Below are positions 51,055-60,087 of a DNA stretch of 64,000 bases, one piece after another; positions within the stretch are counted from its first letter, which is position 1, and each line of letters starts with the position of its first letter. Position numbers and translations under genes: made by a program. The notes under the pieces were generated by a model, which had not been told where the DNA came from, searched no databases, and was given only the letters and a program-made list of their open reading frames with translations. Location of the stretch: positions 1,247,691-1,311,690 of the forward strand of contig NC_026740.1 of the NCBI RefSeq assembly GCF_000210295.1. The letters run 5' to 3'. The stretch is from Trypanosoma brucei gambiense DAL972. Its lineage: Eukaryota > Euglenozoa > Kinetoplastea > Trypanosomatida > Trypanosomatidae.

Positions 51055-52587
51055 TCCTTCACAAACAGGTGGCGCCGAGGTCCTACTAAATCACTCGCCG
51101 CGCGCTCCACATTGGGGAGGAAAGCAAAAACAAGGGGGAAAGATAAAGAAAATTTAGCAAGTGTGAAAACCGGTTCAAGGGCATTTGCAAGCAGGGGGAA
51201 AAACGACGTCCGTGGAGGTAAGTTTGGAATTAAAGGAAACGAAAGTCCCTAGCGGGTGCCTGAATATGCATAATGCTAGGAGTTCTTTCTTCTTAGAAGT
51301 CTTGATTCGGTATTACACACGGCTATGGGGTCATTTGCATCGAAGCTCCTCTTGTTGGAGCTCCATTAACGCCTCTAGGTCATAACAGGTTCCTCCCAGT
51401 AACCAACAGCACCACCTTACCTCCTCACAACGGTTCACTGATACAAAGCTCCTCAATGATACATTGCCATCAAGAAAATTGACGAATACCGTTTCGGCAG
51501 TCCTATGGCATTGGGACGGTGCGGCTCTCTTTTCATTCTATACGTTGGCTACACGACACTATTAGGGTCATTTCCACCATTTAACAGGCAGGAGCAAAAG
51601 AAAACAAGAGGAAAGAAGCGACACCTTTACCACTTCCGTAGGTAATGAATAAATTCAACCCAACACCCTGCGCATAATTCCACACCCTAAAAATACGATG
51701 TTCCGAGCCACGTCAACCCACTGAACATCAACAGATTAATAATTTTTACAATAAAAACGAGCAAACAACAGGAAAGAGGACGGATATGCATGCAACAAAC
51801 CTACATATAAAACCATACACTCACGCAATACATCCTAAACTACCCCGAAAGCCCCGCAGTCTACACCGACTGCCAGCGACTCTACCCCGGAGCGTTTGTT
51901 CGGAGTGTCTTGGATATTGTGGTAAACGCTCCGTGTCACGGCCCAGCAATTTACGCAAGCAAACGAGCAAGGCCAATCAAAGCTGAACATCGAAAAAAAA
52001 AACAACAAAGACGCCCCAGGACCCACCTCAAGCACCGCACATGTTTCTCTCATTTGCGCTACCCGCAAATAGCGCTCAAATATGCTCAAGGGAGAAGGAA
52101 CTACACGTAGGATCGAGTACAGTTGCGTAGTCTGGGCGAGCTAGCGGAGCAAGTTAAAAAAAAAACATACACAAACACGAACACAAACACACAAAATGGG
52201 TCCGCCAACACATACACAGTCGGACAAGATTCGTACGAGAGAGGAAAGACGTTGTCAATAAGAACAGCCATAACCCAAGAAGATAACAAAGTGTAGGGGA
52301 TCCGAAACAACAAATCAAGGAACAACACTTACGGAAAAGCGCACAGAATAGTACTTACTTCAGATTTCCACAGACAACTCAGCCCAATATCAAAATTATC
52401 AATACCACGGCAGTTGTACGAGAAATATAAGAGAAATAAAACACATTTGATCTGCACAGCTGTAGGGGTGATCACATGGAACAAATATTAAAAAATGAAA
52501 GGGTATAGGCGCAACAGTAGCGTTATGTCACTAGAAGTGGAATTGACAAAAAAGTGTTATACTGTTTGACGGACGAGGCGGTGTACT
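51055..52587. other. 1.5-kb spacer between JBP2 and cNMP-domain genes
   Basis: No gene seen; small frames begin with TTG or are low complexity. It should hold the JBP2 3' UTR (adjacent to 52587) and the cNMP gene's leader. A-rich tracts at about 51992-52010 and 52154-52164 are T tracts on the transcribed strand. Confidence 0.55.
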
Positions 52588-55500
52588 TTATATCCACCGC
52601 TCGCTCTTTACAGTATCAATATTGCGAATGATCTTTGTTACAGCAGGTTTTCCCCCCTCAAGGGTACACGTTTTTAAGGTCTCCCATAGATGACGCCTAT
52701 CATCATCTTCTTCGCTGCTTGTGTAGTCAACCAAATCGTGCCCAGGAACCACCTGTGAGGTTTCCTCGTTTATGAGGCACTTGAACAGTGCCCTTTTTCT
52801 TGCTTGGGCTTTTAAAACTGTGGCGTCTTCGAATCCCGATGCTAATTTATAGGCAATAACAGCCTTTGACTGATTTTGTCTGTAGCACCGCGCAATTGCC
52901 TGTGACTCAACCTGAGGATTCCACCACGTGTCCCACAGAATAACGTGATTCGCCGCAGTTAAATCAAGACCGTACGCGCCAATCTGAGTGGACACAACCA
53001 AGCAGAGTACGTTCTTATCATCCCTGAACATCTCAACAACCCTTCGTCGACGTTGCTGGCAATCTTTTCCACGAATTGTAACTACACTAATCTTATAAGC
53101 AGTCAAGGTTCTTGCAATGAAGTCTTGCGACCCAATGTATTGTGAAAATATCACAGCCTTTTCCATCTTCTCGAAAATGCTGTGTAAAATCGAAATGAGG
53201 GCTGTTAGCTTACCACTGAGCGCAACAAAGTCGGCCAGTTTCCCGTTTTCAAGCAAACTTGAACAATCCTTCGCTAAAGCGTCATCATCACGGCTAAGCC
53301 TGTACGTTCCCAACTCTTCGAACTCCCCTGGTTCTTCTTCGATATCAACTTGACCTGTTCTCCATATACCGGTCAAAAACCCCAAGAAACACAGTGGATG
53401 TGTTGAAAGGTGGTATGGCCGATGTTCGGACGCCTTCAGACACAATAGGTTATCTGTTGCATCGACTTTAATGCGCTCCTCGAACATTTTCTGCTGCACA
53501 GCGGAAAAGTTGCATATAATAATGTAGTCGTGCAGCGGTGGAAGATCAACCTTCATAACGGTAAAGACATAGGGGCTCATCCATTCGTGGATATATCGTT
53601 GTGCGAAGAGAGCATCACAAAAAGCACTATCATCACCGTTAACATAGCGGTTGATAGAGTTTGAAAACTCGTTAAAATCGCGTTGCGGCAATGTGGAATG
53701 AACCTTGTCATCCACCCACCCAACAAGACGGTAGAGTTCCTCAGCGTTATTCTGCACCGGCGTCCCAGTGAGTACTACCCTTGCCGAGCAATGCAAACTA
53801 TCCAGTACCTCCCTCAGTTTACTTTCCTTCGACGATATGCAATGGCCTTCATCAACGACTATGAGAGCGGGGCGGAACCCCTTTACCCTCGAAAGAAATG
53901 ATTTGATGTAGCCAGGATTGATGACAAAAACGTAACTCTTCTTAGGGTTAGTAGTTGTGCCTTGTTGTTCATAGTTACTGAGATCATCCTCGAAGGAGCT
54001 GGAGTCCACGTTGTTTAGTACAATAAACCCCGGGAATACGAGACCATAGTCCTTCCACTTTTTCGCCTCCTGCATCCAGTGTTGAAGCAGTGTCTTCGGC
54101 GCAACGATCAGAATGTCACACGGCCCATTGTTGTAAATATAAGAATAGCAGATCGTCAGTGAAACCAGTGTCTTCCCAAGTCCCATTGTTAACGCCAGCA
54201 CACAACCGTCTCCTTCCTTGATACGACGTGAAACAAATCTAAGGGCCGCATGCTGAGTTAAGCTCAGGGTCTTTGCTATTTTGAAAGGAATACACAAAGG
54301 TGGAAGGTGGCCGGTGACTCCGTTCAAATTGACCACGCTGTCTGCGCTGTCAGCATGCAGACGATCGCTCATGATCTGGTTCCTGAGTCTCATGCTCCGC
54401 TCCGTTTCACATGTGTGGGACATCAACCCACACCGCAGATAGCATACAATGCTGATTCGTCTCCAACTTCCTTCACGATTGTGTACTTCCGTGTTTCCGT
54501 GTTCCAGAGAACTGTCGAAAAATAAGACATCACCAACCTGAAGACAGAAGGCCTTGCGCGCACTTTTTAAGGCTAGGTAGCACCCCTCGTAATTACCGTC
54601 AAGTACGCAGAGTGCAGTAAGACCACCGCGAAAGTCACCTTTGTCTCGATGAACGGCGGTTCGAAAGTTCTTGTTCACACTTACAGTACTGAAAACGGTG
54701 TTGAATAGCATGTACTCAGGCGGTATGACCCTGCGCTGAAGCTCGTAATGGTCTGGGGCGTTTTCCTTGTATAGTTGATCTAACAACTGCAGTAACTCAC
54801 CACACGGTCCGATAATCTTACCCCAGTTCCTGCGTGTGAACTCAGTCATGCGGCACTTACGCTTCGTTGGATTGTTGAGATAGTCGTAATAGCCAAGGAT
54901 ACCCGTGTCCGGATTTCTCACACCACCATTTGTCAATCTCCGCATATTTTGTTTGGTAGCCACTCCCTCCACATCAGCTGCGGCACGTCGACAGATATCT
55001 TTATCAATGCCACCACGTATAAAGATGGCCTGCACACGCTTTCCGGTTGGGTCCAGCAAAACACTATCCTCGGTCACCAGCTCAAAATCCTTTTCAGAGA
55101 GGTACTCTGAAACCTTGCCTGTAGGGATGTCAACCACCTCGGTACCGGTAACGTCAAAGCCTTCATAAATATCATCCACTGCATCCAGAGCAACAGGCGC
55201 AATGTTTACAGCTGCTTCAACAGCATTGCGAGGGAATGGATCCATCGAACCGTCTAGATGGACCACAGTCCTCTTGAATTGAACGTCCACGCGCTGTCCG
55301 AGAGGAAGCCTCTGTGTGAGAGCACCAGCTCGGAACTGACGGCGAAGTTCTTCACATACATTTTGCACAGGTCTGATGTGCAGAAGCGGAACAATATCGT
55401 ACGCTTTTTGATATTCCTCATCAGAAGCGGTAACCAGTTCCGCACAGAGGTGGACAATTCGACATATGTAATCGCGAGGGTGGTAAAGAAGGCGGCACGG

Positions 55501-55821
55501 TAAGGATACACCTGGAGCCGTCGGGAATGTCTCCTCCAGGTTGCTGAACAGGGCCAAACGCTCTGCATCAGTCTTTAACCCGTAGTAGTCTTTGCATAGC
55601 CTGGTAAGAGAAGATTCTGACATCGGTATTGGTGGTAGAATCGTGATGCCACCTTTCGGGATACTCACTAACTTCATTCCATGATTTTTAGCCTCGTCAA
55701 CGATAACATCAAGTTCACCCAAGAAGGAACCGGGTATAACGATCGCTGGCTCACTCGTTACTAAGACAGTTTGTAGCACCTGCTGCAGCACTTGAGACGC
55801 CCCATCCATAAACATAGGCAT
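52588..55821 (-). CDS. JBP2, thymidine hydroxylase with SWI2/SNF2 helicase domain
   Basis: A 1077-residue bifunctional protein that starts base J (glucosyl-hydroxymethyluracil) synthesis. The N-terminal half is the TET/JBP dioxygenase that hydroxylates thymidine using Fe(II) and 2-oxoglutarate: metal ligands in HRDKGD (His 391, Asp 393) and His 441 (SSLEHGNTEVH), and the 2-oxoglutarate-binding Arg 455 in SWRRISIV. The C-terminal half is a SWI2/SNF2 ATPase: GLGKT, VVDEGH, LTGTPVQNN, IGAYGLDLTAANHVILWDTW and QAIARCYRQNQ. All motifs are intact. It acts in the nucleus and gives J de novo at telomeric and other sites. The frame is open 49 codons further upstream, but that part is a hydrophobic, pyrimidine-coded stretch with an acceptor just before 55821. 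Confidence 0.97.
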   Translation of the reverse strand: MPMFMDGASQVLQQVLQTVLVTSEPAIVIPGSFLGELDVIVDEAKNHGMKLVSIPKGGITILPPIPMSESSLTRLCKDYYGLKTDAERLALFSNLEETFPTAPGVSLPCRLLYHPRDYICRIVHLCAELVTASDEEYQKAYDIVPLLHIRPVQNVCEELRRQFRAGALTQRLPLGQRVDVQFKRTVVHLDGSMDPFPRNAVEAAVNIAPVALDAVDDIYEGFDVTGTEVVDIPTGKVSEYLSEKDFELVTEDSVLLDPTGKRVQAIFIRGGIDKDICRRAAADVEGVATKQNMRRLTNGGVRNPDTGILGYYDYLNNPTKRKCRMTEFTRRNWGKIIGPCGELLQLLDQLYKENAPDHYELQRRVIPPEYMLFNTVFSTVSVNKNFRTAVHRDKGDFRGGLTALCVLDGNYEGCYLALKSARKAFCLQVGDVLFFDSSLEHGNTEVHNREGSWRRISIVCYLRCGLMSHTCETERSMRLRNQIMSDRLHADSADSVVNLNGVTGHLPPLCIPFKIAKTLSLTQHAALRFVSRRIKEGDGCVLALTMGLGKTLVSLTICYSYIYNNGPCDILIVAPKTLLQHWMQEAKKWKDYGLVFPGFIVLNNVDSSSFEDDLSNYEQQGTTTNPKKSYVFVINPGYIKSFLSRVKGFRPALIVVDEGHCISSKESKLREVLDSLHCSARVVLTGTPVQNNAEELYRLVGWVDDKVHSTLPQRDFNEFSNSINRYVNGDDSAFCDALFAQRYIHEWMSPYVFTVMKVDLPPLHDYIIICNFSAVQQKMFEERIKVDATDNLLCLKASEHRPYHLSTHPLCFLGFLTGIWRTGQVDIEEEPGEFEELGTYRLSRDDDALAKDCSSLLENGKLADFVALSGKLTALISILHSIFEKMEKAVIFSQYIGSQDFIARTLTAYKISVVTIRGKDCQQRRRRVVEMFRDDKNVLCLVVSTQIGAYGLDLTAANHVILWDTWWNPQVESQAIARCYRQNQSKAVIAYKLASGFEDATVLKAQARKRALFKCLINEETSQVVPGHDLVDYTSSEEDDDRRHLWETLKTCTLEGGKPAVTKIIRNIDTVKSERWI

Positions 55822-56982
55822 TGCCGTAACTGGTAGCGTAAAGAGGGGGTAAATAATGTAGTGAACAAAGAGGAGGAAGGAAAGAGTGAACGTCAGTGGT
55901 CTCGAGAATGACCGCAGGAATCTGCGTACTGAAAAGGTGCGAAAATGGAGTAACCGGGTAGCAAACACAACCCAAATGCAACATTCACAACTGCATATGC
56001 AAAGTAAACTACCTCCTCCACTACCTTCCGCAACACTTGTTGTGGTATTCAGTAGCAGAAATTTTGTCCCAAAACAACACTCCTACAACACAAAACATGG
56101 AGGTAACAAGCCAGTTTAAGTCTACGCTAGCTTGCGGAATTTATCAGCATTGAGCCCTACACACGTGGATGGAGGACGCTTTCCTCTGTATTGCTTCACA
56201 TATTCTCATCTCTGTTCGACAAAGAGTGAGCGCCCTGTACTGGCTTCATGTAAATAAGGGAAACATCATTTGTCTTTATTCGCGTAGGTATTTTATCCAA
56301 CAAAATCGGTTTCGTGTGTGTCCTATGGAAAAGGGTATAACTTTTCGCACAGATATTTTGAAATTATGCTTACCAAGGATTCTAATGTGTATCTACATGA
56401 AAACAAGGAAAGAAAATCAAGCAGAACCAGGGGTACTTATTGTCCCATGAGCAACGCGGCTGCGGCTCAGGCACATCATAAGAAATACACGATATGGTAC
56501 ATTCCCTCGTTTCTTTTGGGTAAGGGGGAGGTTTAATTTTTCGACATGTACACTTGTTGTGCAAATTACGCCACCCTTTAGCCCGCAACACCTGACATTA
56601 TTTCCCCTTTGTCATAGAAGGGTCCTCGCCACCTCTTACTGCGTGTGCTCATGGCGGCGTAGTAGGTGAGCCACCCTTGTGCCGTGTACACTGATACCCA
56701 TTTCAAAGTACCCGTACCTACTGCTCCGACACCTCCTGTGCTCATCAGCGGCGCCGTACCAACGCCAGAAAGTAACTGGGAAGAGAAACGCTTACGAACA
56801 GTGGAGATGAAACGGGACGTAACAAACTCTAGCTCGATATAATTAGTTAAATCTTTGTCGCCAACTCGTATATTCGCACACGTTGTCTTGGAAAAATAAA
56901 TTAAAAAGTATCAACCCCCAAAGTCCGAGGGCGTGGATACGTCACGAATGAAATCCATTCCAACACACCAAACAAGGAATGT
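55822..56982. other. 1.2-kb spacer between DUF218 and JBP2 genes
   Basis: No gene seen. Balanced composition with no strong repeat; contains the DUF218 gene's 3' UTR and the JBP2 leader. Confidence 0.55.
55830..55900 (-). promoter_or_regulatory. Probable trans-splice acceptor of JBP2
   Basis: Minus-strand pyrimidine-rich sequence (including TACCCCCTCTTTACG) ends in ACCAG at 55830, 8 nt before the ATG at 55821. This explains the spurious hydrophobic N-terminal extension of the open frame. Confidence 0.65.
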
Positions 56983-57912
56983 TTACTTCCATGGAACACG
57001 CCGAGTGTCAATAAGTTCTGGCCCGCAGTGTTGTAAAAGCTGGCGAAGAGGGGGGCAGCTTACTAAATACGGTGGCACTCGAAAATACGGATTGCGCTTA
57101 GACCTTGTTCTCCTTCCTGCATCACAGAGGTACATATCTTTAGATACAGAAGACAAAGCATTCTCATCGGTATAAGGCTTTGCCACCTGATAAGGCTGAA
57201 GATCTTCCACAAAAGGTTCAGCATCAGCGAAATCAAGTCCGACATAAGTGAATTTGTCAGCTGGAAAGCGTATTGCTTCTCTGTGGTACATTGTGAACCG
57301 CTCTGCCTTGTGCTTCCACCCAACAACAACAACCGATCCCGGAAAATGGCCTGTTACTTCATAGAACCGCGCAATACTAAATAAAAGGTTTTCGTATGAG
57401 TCCCTCGCAAACTCTTCGGTAAAAATTCTCCCATTCATAATATCCTTTGCCACATACGCAGGTTCAAATATGCCAAAGAGCTTTGACTCTTTTGCAACAA
57501 TATAGTAACCCAAAGCTTCACTCCTCGGTCCCGCAATACCACACGTTTGACCACCTGAAAAAATTAGAATAGAAGTGTTTATTTGATCTCTAAGAATTTC
57601 CAATCCGCGTCGTATATGGGAGGCGAAACATAAAGGTAGAACAACGCCTGCTCGCAGTTGATGGGGTTCTAGGCACCATTCGCTTTCGTTCTTCCATTCA
57701 GATGCATTTGGTGCATTCAGCACTCCGTGTCCAGGAACAATAATGAGTGTGTCCGTAGAAAGGTATTTAGGGTTAGCTTCCCTTTCTGCTGCACCACCCG
57801 GCGTGTCCGCTTGCAACAACAGTTTGGCACGTAGCACCGAAAACATTAAAACAATGAAGACAATTGCAATTAGTGGCCACGTGCGACGCTTGTTTCTAAA
57901 TCGTGTTCGCAT
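56983..57912 (-). CDS. DUF218 domain protein with N-terminal membrane anchor
   Basis: A 309-residue protein. A short basic N-terminus (MRTRFRNKRRTW) precedes one hydrophobic segment (about 13-32), which gives a type II signal anchor. The DUF218 fold follows: DTLIIVPGHGVLNAP, a central ILIFSGGQTCG strand-loop, RDSYENLLFSIARFYE and VVVVGWKHKAERF. In bacteria relatives (SanA/YdcF) act on envelope or nucleotide-sugar-like substrates, but the eukaryotic reaction is unknown. Conserved His, Gly and Glu/Asn loop residues are present, so it is probably an active enzyme with a luminal catalytic domain. The ATG at 57912 places the anchor correctly. Confidence 0.88.
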   Translation of the reverse strand: MRTRFRNKRRTWPLIAIVFIVLMFSVLRAKLLLQADTPGGAAEREANPKYLSTDTLIIVPGHGVLNAPNASEWKNESEWCLEPHQLRAGVVLPLCFASHIRRGLEILRDQINTSILIFSGGQTCGIAGPRSEALGYYIVAKESKLFGIFEPAYVAKDIMNGRIFTEEFARDSYENLLFSIARFYEVTGHFPGSVVVVGWKHKAERFTMYHREAIRFPADKFTYVGLDFADAEPFVEDLQPYQVAKPYTDENALSSVSKDMYLCDAGRRTRSKRNPYFRVPPYLVSCPPLRQLLQHCGPELIDTRRVPWK

Positions 57913-58145
57913 TACCTATTAGCCGTACAGTTGTTTGTGTATGCAGATGTTAACCACATCAAACCTTCGTATCTTCACCATAGTTAGGAGGAATTAAAGG
58001 AAAGAGGGGTAGCGAAACCAATATGACACCGACAACGACATCATGCACATGCACAAATGGAATCTTATAGTGACTCTGTACGTCGCATTGTCACTTCACA
58101 AATATCATTACGTAGCACAACTCGCTGGCAGCATAAGTGTATTAT

Positions 58146-59051
58146 TCAATAAATTGTACGCTTACGGGTGTTTATAGTGTCCAGCACCGTGGTCGTTATC
58201 AAATTCTGATTTCCGGGATATAAAATTTCGAATGGGCCTAGGGCAAAATCAACAGACGCCTTGACCGCTGCTTCGATAGACTTATCAAACACTGGGAAAC
58301 GAGCATTCCCCATTACCCGGATGCAGTTTGCAACACGTGTAACAGCGCGCCTAATGTCTGCGTCAAACCTATCGTATGCAGATTTGGCCGACTCGGTAGC
58401 GGTAGTTGCTGTTGCTGGACTGACCCATATAGCACCATTTGTGCCAAGAACCAGATTTACGTGTATGAACTCCAAACACATAAAGTGGTGCTTGACACGT
58501 TTAACAAGAGCTGGTGAAATTAGTACCAGTAAACCAAAGTCGGATACCTTCCCATACTTCTCTCCTGATCGGGTGTGTAAGGATATCAGGCCATCTTGAG
58601 AAACGCGCTGCACCTCGGCAACGACCAACTCCCCTTCGTCAAATATGTTCCTCATAGTAAGTTCATCACTTCGGCCCCTCCTCCTCAGGATGCCACCGGG
58701 TTCAGTGACATTAGCCAAAGGCATCACTGCATCCTGAAAGGCCCCAACATTAACACGCCATCGGTTACCACATACTTCCTTAACGCGCCCGACCACAATA
58801 TCACCAACCTCTGCGACGTACCGGGAAGACATACCTTTAACTGAGACAACTCTGTCTGTTACTTCAACCATCCCATTGATTGAGGCAATAATTTCTCCAC
58901 CACCCTCTTGTGCTGCAGCTGCACCGTTCGGGTTGTTGCCTTCGTAAGTATTGTACCCTCGGAGGAAAACATGATCTTCAACGTAATCGAGTTTTGAGGG
59001 GCCTGCAGACCCACAAATGGTGTCACCTGTTATGCACGTCGGGACACTCAT
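58146..59051 (-). CDS. Exosome subunit RRP4
   Basis: A 301-residue cap subunit of the RNA exosome. Order: N-terminal domain (about 22-75, FLRGYNTYEG), S1 RNA-binding domain (about 82-162, VGDIVVGRVKEVCGNRWRVN... LISLHTRSGEKYGK), and a KH domain (about 170-265, GLLVLISPALVKRVK... VNLVLGTNGAIWV, with the GTNG loop typical of this family). RRP4 lines the entry pore and guides RNA to the catalytic subunits in nucleus and cytosol. The frame extends upstream through an ATG at 59120, and that piece would resemble a signal peptide; a pyrimidine tract and AG just before 59051 show it is leader. It is the first gene of the array in the direction of transcription. Confidence 0.93.
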   Translation of the reverse strand: MSVPTCITGDTICGSAGPSKLDYVEDHVFLRGYNTYEGNNPNGAAAAQEGGGEIIASINGMVEVTDRVVSVKGMSSRYVAEVGDIVVGRVKEVCGNRWRVNVGAFQDAVMPLANVTEPGGILRRRGRSDELTMRNIFDEGELVVAEVQRVSQDGLISLHTRSGEKYGKVSDFGLLVLISPALVKRVKHHFMCLEFIHVNLVLGTNGAIWVSPATATTATESAKSAYDRFDADIRRAVTRVANCIRVMGNARFPVFDKSIEAAVKASVDFALGPFEILYPGNQNLITTTVLDTINTRKRTIY

Positions 59052-59053
59052 CA

Positions 59054-59110
59054 CTACGAAGAGAGTAAACAAACAGTAGAGAAAACGATAGTAAAACAGA
59101 GGGGTTCGAC
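59054..59110 (-). promoter_or_regulatory. Trans-splice acceptor of RRP4
   Basis: Minus-strand run of mainly C/T (CTCTGTTTTACTATCG...TACTCTC) ends in TTCGTAG at 59054, 2 nt before the ATG at 59051. It removes the apparent signal peptide of the longer frame. Confidence 0.65.
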
Positions 59111-60062
59111 AATGATGCATGATTTTCACAACAACGAATTAGCCGAACAACAGATTTGCGTGACAAAAAGGAAAAAATACGAACCACAGGCAAGTTAGAG
59201 GTCTAGGGGCTGTAAAGGGATGCAGGAAAATACAATTACGTGGCTGGATACGAAGCAGAGAGAAGAGTAGTGACCCAAAGTCGAAAGCAAAGTCAGAGAA
59301 TACAGTATTTGTTAATGTTAATAACAAGGGAAAGAACGGCAGGAACAGACAAATTAAGTCGCGTTACTTCTTAAAGAAAAATGAGCTAAACCGATAACTT
59401 CAAGCATCTCCCCTGTGAACGCAACCCAGTTGCCGCAGTCAGACCCCAACCTCCAGTGGACAATGACAAGAAATCCTTCTGCAAAAGAAGCTGTACAGAC
59501 GGCAAAGGGGTACATTGGGGGTGTAGAGGGAGAGAGAGACTTTTTACCCGCATGATCCTACTTGACAACGTGTCACACCGTCAAGGGAACGCTTAAAAAA
59601 TGCAGCGTATGCTATTTCAGTCGTGATTTACAATATCTCTTTCCCCCTCCTTTCCAGCTCCTGCAGCAACGGGCAGTGAGTAAATATTACAAGGGCAGCC
59701 ATCTTTGTCGAGATCGCACAGAACCCTTTAACGTCGGTGGTGCATAACACCCCACCCCTTGCTTCCCCACGAACTAGCGGATGCACACGTACCTCATTAT
59801 ACTGAACAGTTCAAGATCCACCACCTAAGAAGCGCTAAAACAAAAAGAAATGGGTGTGGGACCGCACCAATCGAAACGATCTTTTCAAACTGAGAAAGGT
59901 GATTGAAAGGCCCCAATACATTACGAGCGCGGTTATCTGCACCAAGCTGCGTTGACGGGAACCGCTGGCGGCAAACGACGAGGAAAGAAAGTGGCCAAAA
60001 GCACTAATGCATCGGGCATGAATGGGGAGGGGGTGATCCCACGAACCGATCACCAAAAAAGG
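59111..60062. other. Gene-free upstream part of the right-hand region
   Basis: No credible gene. A minus-strand frame of 206 codons crosses it (59835-60455) but starts amid low-complexity, Phe/Ser-rich sequence and lacks a recognisable domain. The region lies upstream of RRP4, so the transcription start of the array may be here or further right. Confidence 0.5.
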
Positions 60063-60087
60063 GAACGACGTCACTTCGACGTCGTTC
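60063..60087. repeat. Perfect 10-bp inverted repeat with 5-nt loop
   Basis: GAACGACGTC, loop ACTTC, GACGTCGTTC. The arms are exact. It could form a hairpin in DNA or RNA and contains the GACGTC palindrome in both arms. Role unknown. Confidence 0.85.

Noticed and set aside
59052..59120. Apparent N-terminal signal peptide of RRP4
   Set aside because: It is encoded by the trans-splice pyrimidine tract, and an exosome subunit should not enter the secretory path.
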